Positions 1-7,685 are shown, numbered from the stretch's first letter. The stretch is 8,907 nucleotides of DNA from an uncultured Eggerthellaceae bacterium (GCA_947565915.1 CANOHY010000060.1:1-8907), one strand, 5' to 3'. The notes: a model not told the origin generated them from the sequence alone. Numbers and translations are program-made.

Positions 1-14
1 TCTCGGCAAGCGAA

Positions 15-2156
15 CTAGAACAGCGTTTGCACCGTGATGAAGAGCGGAGTAAAGGTGAGCGACACGATGGTCATCAGATTGATGAGAATGTTCATGGAAG
101 GACCAGAAGTATCCTTGAACGGGTCGCCAACCGTATCGCCGACAACTGCAGCCTTATGGGCCTCGGAACCCTTGCCGCCAAAGTGACCTTGCTCGATGTA
201 CTTCTTGGCGTTGTCCCAAGCACCACCAGCGTTGGACATGAAGATGGCAAGCAGCATACCAGTAGCCACCGCGCCAGCCAAGAAGCCACCCAGCATGACC
301 GGGCTGAAGCATCCGATTACGATGGGAACCACGATGGCCAGGCAGCCAGGAAGCATCATCTCATGCAATGCCGAGGTGGTGGAAATCGCAACGCACTTGT
401 CGTATTCCGGCTCGGCCTCGTAGGTCATGATGCCCTTGATCTCACGGAACTGACGGCGTACTTCCTCGACCATCGCATGAGCCGCACGCGAAACCGCGCC
501 CATGGTGAGGGCAGCGAACATGAACGGCATCATGGCGCCGATGAAGATGCCGGCCACGATGATGGGATCGGTGAGGGTAAGCGCAAAGCCCTCGATGCCA
601 TGATGCATCGTTGCCTGGAAGCTCACGAACAGCGAGATGGCGGCAAGGCCCGCAGAGGAGATAGCGAAGCCTTTGGCAATCGCAGCGGTGGTATTGCCCA
701 CTGCGTCGAGCGAGTCGGTGCGCTCGCGAACCTCTTCGGGCAAGCCGGCCATCTCCGCAATGCCGCCAGCGTTGTCGGCCACAGGGCCGTAAGCATCAAC
801 GCCCACTGTGATGGCCGTATTCGACAGCATGCCGGTTGCAGCCAAGCCCACGCCGAACAAGCCAGCGGGAATGCCCTCGAGCGGCACGTTCGCTACCGGG
901 AAGGCCATGTTGCCGAAGAAGTACGCGCCGATGATCGCAACGGCAACGAGCACGATGGGCGCGATGGTGGAGAGCATGCCCGTGCCCAAGCCCTCGATGA
1001 TCACCGTCGCAGCACCGGTCTCAGCGCTCTCGGCAATCTTATGAACGGGCTTGTACTTGTCGGAGCAGAAGTACTCGGTGATCTTGCCGATGGCCAGACC
1101 AGCGATCAGGCCGCACAGCACGCTGCCGAATAGCCAAAGCGGCTGAGCGAACGAGGTCATGGAGTTCCAGATGCTGAAGATCACGAAGATGGCGATGATC
1201 TCGATGATCGCAGCAACATAGGTGCCACGGTTCAAGGCCTTGTGAAGCTCGGCGCCTTCCTTCGTGCGCACGGCAAACAGGCCGATGATGGAAGTGACGA
1301 TGCCGCATGAAGCGATGACGACCGGGCAGATGAGCGCCCAGATCAGATCGATGGCGCCATTGAAATACCCCAGCGCGCCGAACGTTGCAGCCAGGATGGT
1401 GGGTGCCAGGATGGAGCCGGTGTACGACTCGAAGAGGTCAGCGCCCATGCCAGCAACATCGCCCACATTGTCGCCCACATTGTCGGCGATGGTGGCGGGA
1501 TTGCGCGGGTCGTCCTCGGGGATGCCAGCCTCGACCTTGCCCACGAGGTCGGCTCCCACGTCAGCGGCCTTCGTGTAGATGCCGCCGCCCACACGGGCGA
1601 ACAGAGCAACAGCCGAAGCGCCGGTGGCGAAGCCCTCTACCATGCCGATGTTCTCGTGCACCAAGTTGATGATGTCCTGCGTGAGGTTCACGCCAGAGAT
1701 GGAGCTGAATACCAGCAAGATCAGCCAGAGAGAAAGGCCCATCAGCGCGAACGAAGCCACGCAAAGGCCCATGGTGAGGCCCGAGCGGAAGCTCACGTTC
1801 AAAGCCTTGGCCACTGAGGTCTCAGCTGCATAGGCCGTGCGCGTATTCGCGCGCGTGGCCACGTACATGCCTACATAGCCTGCGGCAGCAGAAAGGATGC
1901 CGCCCGTTATGAAGGCCACGGCCGTGATCCAGCTGAGCGCTACGGCCATGATGATGGCCACTACGATCATGAATATGATGAGCAGCTTGTACTCGCTCAT
2001 CAAGAAAGCCTGAGCTCCTTGCTGGATCTTGATCGAAATGGAATTCATCTTCTCCGGACCTGGATCCTGACTCAAGACCCAGCGTGCCAGATAGACAGCT
2101 ACCAGAATGCCGATAAGCGCGCATGCTGGTGCCATCCATGCAATTGCAGTACTCAC
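15..2156 (-). CDS. hppA: Membrane-bound ion-translocating pyrophosphatase, K+-dependent type
   Basis: This 713-residue integral membrane enzyme hydrolyses pyrophosphate to two phosphates and uses the energy to pump H+ and/or Na+ across the cytoplasmic membrane. The protein is almost all hydrophobic helices, as expected for the 16-helix family, and is of normal length. The catalytic signatures are intact: DVGADLVGKVE at residues 199-209, the Asp-rich DNVGDNVGDVAG at 225-236, DNAGGIAEM at 461-469 and VGDTVGDPFKDTSGPS at 672-687. K+-independent enzymes carry Lys after GNTT and Thr three residues later. Here those positions are Ala491 and Ala494, which predicts K+ dependence. Glu243 in DLFES sits where Na+-pumping members carry their key Glu, so Na+ transport is possible. 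The start is GTG, six bases after a perfect TAAGGAGG. The gene lies 119 bases downstream of truB on the same strand. Family identity is certain; ion specificity is inferred. Confidence 0.97.
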   Translation of the reverse strand: MSTAIAWMAPACALIGILVAVYLARWVLSQDPGPEKMNSISIKIQQGAQAFLMSEYKLLIIFMIVVAIIMAVALSWITAVAFITGGILSAAAGYVGMYVATRANTRTAYAAETSVAKALNVSFRSGLTMGLCVASFALMGLSLWLILLVFSSISGVNLTQDIINLVHENIGMVEGFATGASAVALFARVGGGIYTKAADVGADLVGKVEAGIPEDDPRNPATIADNVGDNVGDVAGMGADLFESYTGSILAPTILAATFGALGYFNGAIDLIWALICPVVIASCGIVTSIIGLFAVRTKEGAELHKALNRGTYVAAIIEIIAIFVIFSIWNSMTSFAQPLWLFGSVLCGLIAGLAIGKITEYFCSDKYKPVHKIAESAETGAATVIIEGLGTGMLSTIAPIVLVAVAIIGAYFFGNMAFPVANVPLEGIPAGLFGVGLAATGMLSNTAITVGVDAYGPVADNAGGIAEMAGLPEEVRERTDSLDAVGNTTAAIAKGFAISSAGLAAISLFVSFQATMHHGIEGFALTLTDPIIVAGIFIGAMMPFMFAALTMGAVSRAAHAMVEEVRRQFREIKGIMTYEAEPEYDKCVAISTTSALHEMMLPGCLAIVVPIVIGCFSPVMLGGFLAGAVATGMLLAIFMSNAGGAWDNAKKYIEQGHFGGKGSEAHKAAVVGDTVGDPFKDTSGPSMNILINLMTIVSLTFTPLFITVQTLF

Positions 2157-2162
2157 GCGTTT

Positions 2163-2170
2163 CCTCCTTA
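2163..2170 (-). promoter_or_regulatory. Strong ribosome binding site of hppA
   Basis: The minus strand reads TAAGGAGG, fully complementary to the usual 16S rRNA 3' end, with six bases (AAACGC) before the GTG codon at 2154-2156. This fixes the hppA start at GTG. The nearest downstream in-frame ATG (Met8) has no comparable site. It is the strongest ribosome binding site in the window and suggests high translation of the pump. Confidence 0.9.
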
Positions 2171-2224
2171 GAAGCTAGACCTGCTCTCTGCTGCAGCGAA
2201 TACCTCCCCTACTGCAACTGTCTC

Positions 2225-2240
2225 ATGATAAGTGATAATG
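2225..2240 (-). promoter_or_regulatory. Possible -10 region / tandem heptamer upstream of hppA
   Basis: Within the 119-base gap between truB and hppA, the only AT-rich patch on the minus strand reads CATTATCACTTATCAT. It contains two -10-like hexamers (CATTAT and TATCAT) and two abutting heptamers, TTATCAC and TTATCAT, at 2225-2238. No good -35 box lies at 16-18 bases; the best match, CTGCCA, is about 21 bases from CATTAT. A start just downstream would give a leader of roughly 60 bases. The rest of the gap shows no U-tract terminator, so hppA could also be read through from truB. The assignment is tentative. Confidence 0.25.
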
Positions 2241-2275
2241 CGCAGCGTGGAGCGAGAATTTTGGCAGCGGCTTGG

Positions 2276-3283
2276 TTAATGCCAGGCGCGTGAGATGGGC
2301 GTAGCGAATACGCAAGCTGCTCGATAGGTTGCACTCGCGGCATCGAAAGCATAGAGCGCCTTTACCCTATTGCCTACCACAGCAGCGACGAGTTCGCCAT
2401 TTTCTGGTGGAAGGGAACTCGATGCGAAGCTTGCCGAGCAGCAAGCACAACTTGTAAGAGAGGATTCTCCCGCTAGTTGCTGGAGCTCCACGTCGGCCTC
2501 ATAGAGCACGTTTCCATTCTCGACCTTCTGGGCAACGCTGTCGCAGAAGGCGAATCTGGTGCCCAAAAGCCAAATCGGGTCAAGTGCCGCATGCACGCCA
2601 AGCCGTTCGAGTTCGGGCAGGCTTGCACAGCAGCTCAGGTCCAAAGCGCCCACTCTTACGCGCTCCAGCGCTTTGACATGGGCGAAGCATCCAAGCTCGC
2701 GTCCGATATCTCGTACGAGCGCCCTGATGTAGGTCCCCTTCGATACATCAAGGTCCACTACCCAGATAAGCTCGTCCGCGCCCGCATCACGCCGCCTCTC
2801 CACAAGCGTTGCTCGATCGACGTGGATGCACCGCGGCTCCAGCTGCACTGCTTCGCCCTTGCGCGCCTGCTCGTAGGCTTTCTTGCCATTGACCTTGATG
2901 GCAGAGTACTGCGGGGGCACCTGAAGATGCTCGCCTTTCAGGCCTTCTATGTATTCTTGCGCGAACGTGCCATCCAGCAGGTCGTTGGGAACAGCTGCCC
3001 TGCGCACGACGTTGCCCTCGCAATCGTCGGTATCGGTCTCGGAGCCGAAGGCGATGCTGACCCGATAGGATTTATCGTGATCGCTCAGATAGGCGTTCAA
3101 TCGCGTTGCCGAGCCAATTGCGATGGGAAGAACCCCTGTCGCCAAAGGATCGAGCGTTCCCATGTGGCCCACGCGCCGTTCACCAAAGATGCGCCGACAC
3201 GCATTCACCACGTCATGAGAGCTCAATCCAGACGGCTTGTTCACGCCCACCACGAGCGAGAGACCCGATTCGCCGCGCTTCAT
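2276..3283 (-). CDS. truB: tRNA pseudouridine(55) synthase TruB
   Basis: TruB converts uridine 55 in the T-loop of nearly all elongator tRNAs to pseudouridine and also acts as a tRNA folding chaperone in the cytoplasm. The 335-residue protein opens with the family hallmark VNKPSGLSSHDVV at 14-26. The catalytic motif GHMGTLDPLATGVL (39-52) follows, with nucleophile Asp45. Next come QVPPQYSAIKVNGKKAYEQA (121-140) and SKGTYIRALVRDIG (181-194). The C-terminal half after about residue 220 is the less conserved, PUA-like region and carries a Cys/Ser-rich stretch at 274-292, making the protein slightly longer than the usual 300-315 residues. The ATG overlaps the nrnA stop as ATGA. I see only a poor ribosome binding site ahead of it, so translation probably depends on coupling to nrnA. 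It is the last gene of the tight nusA block. Confidence 0.96.
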   Translation of the reverse strand: MKRGESGLSLVVGVNKPSGLSSHDVVNACRRIFGERRVGHMGTLDPLATGVLPIAIGSATRLNAYLSDHDKSYRVSIAFGSETDTDDCEGNVVRRAAVPNDLLDGTFAQEYIEGLKGEHLQVPPQYSAIKVNGKKAYEQARKGEAVQLEPRCIHVDRATLVERRRDAGADELIWVVDLDVSKGTYIRALVRDIGRELGCFAHVKALERVRVGALDLSCCASLPELERLGVHAALDPIWLLGTRFAFCDSVAQKVENGNVLYEADVELQQLAGESSLTSCACCSASFASSSLPPENGELVAAVVGNRVKALYAFDAASATYRAACVFATPISRAWH

Positions 3284-4278
3284 GACGTCGCTTCGTCGAG
3301 CAATGCATGCATCTTCGCCTTAACGAGCGAAACTGCTTCTTGCAGTGGAATCTCGAGAGTGAACCCTGCTGCAGCCTTGTGGCCACCTCCACCGAATTCT
3401 CGGGCAAGGCTGCCCACATCGGTATCGTCTTTGGCCCTAAGACTGCCGCGCACTACGCCATCTTGCTCGCGAAGCATGCAAGCGATTCGCACGCCACGCA
3501 AGCTGCGAATGCTGTCGATCAGCGGCTCTGCATCGCTCTTGGTGGCATGCGCCGCCTGCATGTCGTGAGCGCTTATGTAACTCAAGATGCCCTGCCCATC
3601 GGCAAACACATCCATATGCTCGAGCACTTTCGCTTCCAACAGAAGCGTTGCCATGCTCTTGTTCTGGAATACTTGGGTGGCCACCTTGTTGGGATCGACG
3701 CCAAGCGAAACTAGCTCGCAAGCGGTTTTGAAAGCGACAGGCATTGCGTTTTGGAAACGGAAGCCTCCCGTGTCAGTGAGCAGCCCTGTATAGGCACACT
3801 CTGCACAGGCAATTGGCGGATCATCCAGAAGATCCTTCACAACGCTCCACACGATGATGCTTGCAGAGGGCGAATCTGCATCGATGTACCCGTAATCGGC
3901 CACCAGGTTCGTGCACGAATGGTGATCGAGTACGAAAGAGACCTCAGCTCGGTCGAGCAAAGCGGCTCCAGCACCCATGCGGCTTTTGTCCGAGACGTCA
4001 ACAGCTACAAAGGCGCCAACGTGTCCCCTGAACGATTCGGCGGGGATTATCTGGTCGTAGCCCGCAAGGAATGCAAGGTTGGGATCAGGCGCATCGCTTC
4101 CCGCCGATACGCAGGTAGCTCGCTTGCCCAATGCAAGCAATGCGTTTCGAAGCGCAAGCTGCGAGCCCACGCAATCGCCATCCGGACTCACATGGCCGCA
4201 GATGACGAAATCATCCAAATCTTCGAAGAGTCCAGCGAACCGACCTAGCTCGATTATCTTCTTGGAGGCACCGTTCAT
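3280..4278 (-). CDS. nrnA: DHH-family oligoribonuclease / pAp phosphatase NrnA
   Basis: This 332-residue protein is a DHH/DHHA1 phosphoesterase of the NrnA type. Family members degrade 2-5 nucleotide RNAs to mononucleotides and dephosphorylate pAp; the mycobacterial relative also cleaves pApA and cyclic dinucleotides. All metal-binding motifs are visible: HVSPDGDCVGS at 29-39 (His29, Asp33, Asp35), VDVSDKSRMG at 93-102 (Asp94), the DHH triad at 118-120 and LLTDTGGFRF at 166-175 (Asp169). The substrate-binding DHHA1 domain ends in GGGGHKAAAGF at 296-306. The length matches the family. The ATG overlaps the rbfA stop as ATGA, with a weak purine-rich site upstream, so coupled translation is likely. 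The place directly after rbfA is common in actinobacteria and Firmicutes. Exact substrate preference cannot be read from sequence. Confidence 0.94.
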   Translation of the reverse strand: MNGASKKIIELGRFAGLFEDLDDFVICGHVSPDGDCVGSQLALRNALLALGKRATCVSAGSDAPDPNLAFLAGYDQIIPAESFRGHVGAFVAVDVSDKSRMGAGAALLDRAEVSFVLDHHSCTNLVADYGYIDADSPSASIIVWSVVKDLLDDPPIACAECAYTGLLTDTGGFRFQNAMPVAFKTACELVSLGVDPNKVATQVFQNKSMATLLLEAKVLEHMDVFADGQGILSYISAHDMQAAHATKSDAEPLIDSIRSLRGVRIACMLREQDGVVRGSLRAKDDTDVGSLAREFGGGGHKAAAGFTLEIPLQEAVSLVKAKMHALLDEATS

Positions 4279-4664
4279 GCATTCTCTTCTTCGTAGGCTT
4301 CGTTCACGCTGGGCTGGGCTTCGAAGCGCTCGCTCTCGGCTGCAAGGGCTTGCGCTATGCGCTCGGCCTCATCGACACTCGCATCCAGCACGAATCGCAG
4401 TTCAGGTGCTACACGCCAGCTAAGCTTGCGTGCCATCTCGGAGCGAATCTTGCCAGCGGCCCTCTTGAGCGCTTCGGCAGTGGTCTCGTAGTTCGCAGGA
4501 TCGGTCGTGTAGAACACATTGCAAAACGAGCGATCGAAGCTAACCTCGCAACCCGTAACGGTAACGTCATTCAGACGTGGATCCGACACATCGAACATCA
4601 GAATCTCGGCAATGGTTTGGCGAGCCTGCTCGTTTACTCGGCGCGATGAGGCATTCTGCTTCAT
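4275..4664 (-). CDS. rbfA: 30S ribosome-binding factor RbfA
   Basis: RbfA is a small KH-fold protein that binds immature 30S subunits and assists late processing and folding at the 5' end of 16S rRNA. The 129-residue length is typical. The N-terminal RRVNEQARQTIAEIL (residues 8-22) is the recognisable family start. It is followed by DPRLNDVTVTGCEVSFD (28-44) and the RSEMARKLSWRVAPELRF segment (74-91), which forms the KH core. The C-terminus is acidic (ends YEEENA). The ATG directly follows the infB TAG with no spacer. An AAAGGA site eight bases upstream lies inside the end of infB, so ribosomes finishing IF2 can reinitiate here. The gene overlaps nrnA by four bases at its end. Confidence 0.96.
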   Translation of the reverse strand: MKQNASSRRVNEQARQTIAEILMFDVSDPRLNDVTVTGCEVSFDRSFCNVFYTTDPANYETTAEALKRAAGKIRSEMARKLSWRVAPELRFVLDASVDEAERIAQALAAESERFEAQPSVNEAYEEENA

Positions 4665-7397
4665 CTACTCTGTCCTTTCGACCTCGGTTATCACATAACC
4701 TTCGATGGTGTCGCCCACCTTGATGTCCTGGAAGCCCGCAATGCCCAAGCCGCATTCGTAGCCGGCTTTCACCGACTTCACATCTTCCTTGAAGCGACGC
4801 ATGCTGGCGAATTCGCCCTCGAACACCACAGTGCCATCGCGGACGATGCGCACGCTGTCGTCGCGGTTCAGCTCACCTTCGATCACATAGCAGCCGGCCA
4901 CGGTTCCCGCCTTTGGCACCTTGAACAGCTCGCGAACCTCGGCTATGCCAGTGTCCTTCTCAACGATGTCGGGCGAGAGCAGGCCCACGCGCGCGGCATT
5001 GATATCCTCGATGGCCTGATAGATCACGCGATACAGGCGAATGTCCACTTTCTCCTTCTCGGCCTGCTGACGCGACTTGCCCGTGGGGCGCACATTGAAG
5101 CCGATGATGATGGCATCCGAGGCAGCAGCCAGCGTGACGTCGGTCTCGGTGATGCCGCCCACGGCAGAGTGCACGATGTTGATGCGCACCTCCGATTGGT
5201 CCATCTTCTCGAATGCGTCGCGCAGTGCCTCGATGGAGCCCTGCACGTCTGCCTTCACGATGAGGTTGAGGTCGGTCTGCTTGCCTTCCTCGATGCGGCT
5301 GAACAAATCGTCCAAGTTCATATGCGATTTCGTTTCCTGGGCCGCAAGGCGCTCGCGCAAGGCACGTTCCTCGGCAAGCTTGCGCGCATCGCGTTCGTCC
5401 TCGAACACGCGGAACTCGTCGCCAGCGGTAGGCACGCTGTTCAAACCCAGCACCTCCACCGGGTCAGCAGGATAGGCATCCTTCACTTGATCGCCCTTGG
5501 GGTCCAAAAGCGCGCGCACGCGACCATACGAGGTGCCCGCCACCACTGCATCGCCTGGGTGAAGCGTGCCGCGCTGCACCAGCACGGTGGCAACAGGGCC
5601 ACGACCCTTGTCGAGGTTCGCCTCGATGACGAAGCCCGACGCCGGTGCGTCTGGGTTGGCTTTGAGCTCAAGCACGTCGGCTTGCAAGATGATGGTCTCT
5701 AAAAGGTCGTCGATGTGCAGCTTCTGCTTGGCCGACACCTCCACGAACATGTTCTTGCCTCCCCATTCTTCGGGGATCACGTCGTATTCGGAAAGCTCTT
5801 GACGCACGCGATCGGGGTTTGCGCCCGGCTTGTCGATCTTATTCACAGCAACCACGATGGGCACATCAGCTGCTTTGGCATGGTTAATGGCCTCGATCGT
5901 CTGGGGCATGACGCCGTCGTCGGCTGCAACGACCAGAACGATGACGTCGGTGACTTGCGCGCCACGAGCACGCATAGCGGTGAAGGCCTCATGTCCTGGC
6001 GTGTCGATGAAGGTGATCTGACGTCCGTTGATGTTCACCACCGAAGCTCCGATATGCTGGGTGATGCCACCAGCCTCGCTTTGCACCACGCCGGTATGGC
6101 GAATGGCGTCCAGAAGCGAGGTCTTGCCATGGTCAACATGACCCATAACGGTAACGACGGGCGGGCGCGACTTCAGGCTGTCCTCGGTATCGTGATACAC
6201 AACCTGGTACTCCTCTTCAGGCGACACCACACGCACCTTGCGGCCAAGGTCGTCGGCAACCAGCTCGATGAGCTCGTCGGTCATCGACTGGGTAACGGTA
6301 AGCACCTGGCCAAGCATGAAGAGCGGTTTGATGATGTCGTTGGGCTGAACGCCCAATAGCTCCGCCAGCTTGCCCACGGTGGTTCCCTGGGGCACCTCGA
6401 TTACCGACTCGTCGAGAACGAGGCTTGGGTCGAGGCCCTTGGAAATGGCCTGCTGCTCAGCTCGCTCGCGCGCCTCCGCTTCACGCTTCTCCTTGCGCTT
6501 CTTGCGACGACCTTCGCCCTCATGGTTCGAAGCAGCAGCCACGGCCGCACGGGCATCGGCCAGCACCTTGTCGCGCTGGAGCTTCTCGGCTTTCACGGCC
6601 ATCTTGGCATAGCGATCCTCGCCGCCTTCAAGCTGCTCGAGCTCGGGCACGATCTGCTCGCCTTGGGCTTGGGCACCACTGCGCTTCTTTCCAGCGGATT
6701 TCTTTCCTAGCTCGCTTATGCGCTTTTGCTCAGACTCGATCTGGCTCAAAAGCGAGCCGAAATTACCGGAAGATGGCGCAGCAACAGGGGCTGCCTTCTT
6801 AGCTGGCTTAGAGGCCGCCGAAGCTTCTGTCGCATGATGCTTCGAATCGCCATGCGACTTCAAAGCCTCCTCGACAGCTTGACGCTTGGCCACAGCCTTG
6901 GCATTCTCGGCAGCACGCTTAGCGCGAGCTGCTCGCTCGGCCTCTGCGCGTGCCCGCTCCTTCTCGTTGGCAATCTGCTCTTCAAGGCTCGAATAGGGGC
7001 TTTGCTCCGCGGCAGCGGGCTCGGCTGCGTTCTCTTGCAGGTCGTTGCTCGGGATTTCTTCGTCAGAAGCCGCTGCGCCTTCGCTCGTCTTCTGCGCTCG
7101 CTCCTGCTCGCGTGCAGCACGCTCCTTTTCTACCGCTTCGCGATGAGCACGCTCGCGCTCTTCCTCGAGCTTCAGCGCCTTCTTCTCCTCTTTGGTTAGA
7201 GGCGCCTTGGTCGGCTTGCCATCAGCAGCTTCCCCTCCAGGCTTGCCAAGCTCTTTGAAAACCTTGTCTACGTAAGCCTCGGCAAGCATGCTCGCATGGC
7301 TTTTCGCGGGGATCTTCAAATCGCGTAGCTTGTCGAGCATATCCTTGCTCGAGATGTTGTACTGCTTCGCTAATTCATGTACGCGCATACTCCCCAT
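4665..7397 (-). CDS. infB: Translation initiation factor IF-2
   Basis: IF2 is the GTPase that brings fMet-tRNA to the 30S P site and promotes 50S joining. I place the start at ATG 7395-7397 (910 residues), five bases after AGGAG; the frame stays open to a TTG at 7413-7415 and another ATG lies at 7386-7388. Residues 4-55 form an IF2_N domain beginning MRVHELAKQYNIS. A long Ala/Glu/Lys/Arg-rich linker (about 56-328) looks like charged helix or coiled coil with basic clusters. A second IF2_N domain spans about 329-394. The G domain then shows GHVDHGKT (419-426), GGIT (443-446), DTPGHEA (465-471), NKID (519-522) and SAK (555-557). Domains II-IV, which bind the ribosome and fMet-tRNA, follow to the end. 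All GTPase residues are intact. Length compares with 890 in E. coli, the excess lying in the linker. Confidence 0.97.
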   Translation of the reverse strand: MGSMRVHELAKQYNISSKDMLDKLRDLKIPAKSHASMLAEAYVDKVFKELGKPGGEAADGKPTKAPLTKEEKKALKLEEERERAHREAVEKERAAREQERAQKTSEGAAASDEEIPSNDLQENAAEPAAAEQSPYSSLEEQIANEKERARAEAERAARAKRAAENAKAVAKRQAVEEALKSHGDSKHHATEASAASKPAKKAAPVAAPSSGNFGSLLSQIESEQKRISELGKKSAGKKRSGAQAQGEQIVPELEQLEGGEDRYAKMAVKAEKLQRDKVLADARAAVAAASNHEGEGRRKKRKEKREAEARERAEQQAISKGLDPSLVLDESVIEVPQGTTVGKLAELLGVQPNDIIKPLFMLGQVLTVTQSMTDELIELVADDLGRKVRVVSPEEEYQVVYHDTEDSLKSRPPVVTVMGHVDHGKTSLLDAIRHTGVVQSEAGGITQHIGASVVNINGRQITFIDTPGHEAFTAMRARGAQVTDVIVLVVAADDGVMPQTIEAINHAKAADVPIVVAVNKIDKPGANPDRVRQELSEYDVIPEEWGGKNMFVEVSAKQKLHIDDLLETIILQADVLELKANPDAPASGFVIEANLDKGRGPVATVLVQRGTLHPGDAVVAGTSYGRVRALLDPKGDQVKDAYPADPVEVLGLNSVPTAGDEFRVFEDERDARKLAEERALRERLAAQETKSHMNLDDLFSRIEEGKQTDLNLIVKADVQGSIEALRDAFEKMDQSEVRINIVHSAVGGITETDVTLAAASDAIIIGFNVRPTGKSRQQAEKEKVDIRLYRVIYQAIEDINAARVGLLSPDIVEKDTGIAEVRELFKVPKAGTVAGCYVIEGELNRDDSVRIVRDGTVVFEGEFASMRRFKEDVKSVKAGYECGLGIAGFQDIKVGDTIEGYVITEVERTE
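4673..4678 (-). promoter_or_regulatory. Ribosome binding site of rbfA inside infB
   Basis: The minus strand reads AAAGGA eight bases before the rbfA ATG at 4662-4664 and within the last codons of infB. It supports that start and fits coupled translation, because the infB stop and the rbfA start are contiguous (TAGATG). Confidence 0.7.
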
Positions 7398-7402
7398 AAG
7401 CT

Positions 7403-7407
7403 CTCCT
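7403..7407 (-). promoter_or_regulatory. Ribosome binding site deciding the infB start
   Basis: The minus strand reads AGGAG followed by AGCTT and then ATG at 7395-7397. The spacing suits this ATG. The upstream TTG (7413-7415) has no site, and the next ATG (7386-7388) is 14 bases away with only a GGGGAG that is too close. The site supports a protein beginning MGSMRVHELAK. Confidence 0.75.
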
Positions 7408-7413
7408 ATCCGC

Positions 7414-7435
7414 AAGCAGCCATTGCAAGCTGCTT
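7414..7435 (-). promoter_or_regulatory. Small hairpin between ylxR and infB
   Basis: The minus strand carries a perfect seven-base-pair stem, AAGCAGC paired with GCTGCTT, around the eight-base loop TTGCAATG. It begins within the ylxR TAA stop and ends six bases before the infB AGGAG. No U-tract follows, so it does not look like an intrinsic terminator. It could be a processing or stability element, or could influence access to the infB ribosome binding site; chance is also possible at this size. Confidence 0.45.
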
Positions 7436-7685
7436 AAAACCTCGAAACCATCTCGCGCATCTCTTCCTCGGAAACGCTCGTTTTGAGCGCACGGGCAATG
7501 CGTTGCTTGCTTTGCGCCTTCTCGAAGCACGAAGCATTGCACACATAGGCTCCCCTACCGGGCAATTGCTTGGATTCGTCTAGGCATATGCTGCCATCAG
7601 GTAGCCTAACAATGCGCACGAGCTGCGATCTTTCCACTTGTCGACCGCAAGCTATGCATGTGCGTATGTGCTCGTGCCCACTCAA
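7434..7685 (-). CDS. ylxR: YlxR-family RNA-binding protein
   Basis: YlxR proteins are small basic RNA-binding proteins encoded between nusA and infB in most Gram-positive bacteria. The B. subtilis member (also called RnpM) has been reported to bind RNase P RNA and tune its activity. With my start the protein has 83 residues. It shows the family hallmark RTCIACGRQ (residues 8-16), then RIVRLPDG (24-31) and PGRGAYVC (42-49), with Cys53 close behind. The pairs Cys10/Cys13 and Cys49/Cys53 could hold a metal, but this is inference. I chose TTG at 7683-7685 because AGGAG lies five bases before it. The open frame continues further upstream to 7757, but that part only overlaps the end of nusA and looks unlike the family. 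The gene begins eight bases after the nusA stop. Confidence 0.93.
   Translation of the reverse strand: MSGHEHIRTCIACGRQVERSQLVRIVRLPDGSICLDESKQLPGRGAYVCNASCFEKAQSKQRIARALKTSVSEEEMREMVSRF

Noticed and set aside
27..1133. Long plus-strand open frame of 368 codons opposite hppA
   Set aside because: Its product is rich in His, Arg, Asp and Gly with no domain or membrane pattern. It mirrors the codon bias of the certain hppA gene on the other strand.
1459..1482. Tandem 12-base direct repeat (TCGCCCACATTG twice)
   Set aside because: It encodes the repeated D-N-V-G of the conserved pyrophosphatase catalytic motif, so the repeat is explained by protein function.
2191..2198. Palindrome GCTGCAGC in the hppA leader
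   Set aside because: An eight-base palindrome of this composition is expected by chance at this GC level, and no second copy supports an operator.
2234..2275. Possible terminator after truB
   Set aside because: Complementary GC-rich pieces here do not form a convincing stem and no U-tract follows on either strand.
2477..3568. Long plus-strand open frame of 363 codons opposite truB and nrnA
   Set aside because: It spans the junction of two well-supported genes on the other strand, matches no family I know and has no sensible ribosome binding site or neighbours.
5715..6359. Plus-strand open frame of 214 codons opposite the IF2 G domain
   Set aside because: It is the antisense of highly conserved GTPase motifs, with a His/Asp/Gly-rich product typical of shadow frames.
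6726..7199. Plus-strand frame encoding a Leu/Ser/Ala/Cys-rich, apparently hydrophobic protein
   Set aside because: The complement of Lys/Glu/Arg/Ala codons in the IF2 linker naturally reads as Leu, Phe, Ser and Ala, so the membrane-like look is an artefact.
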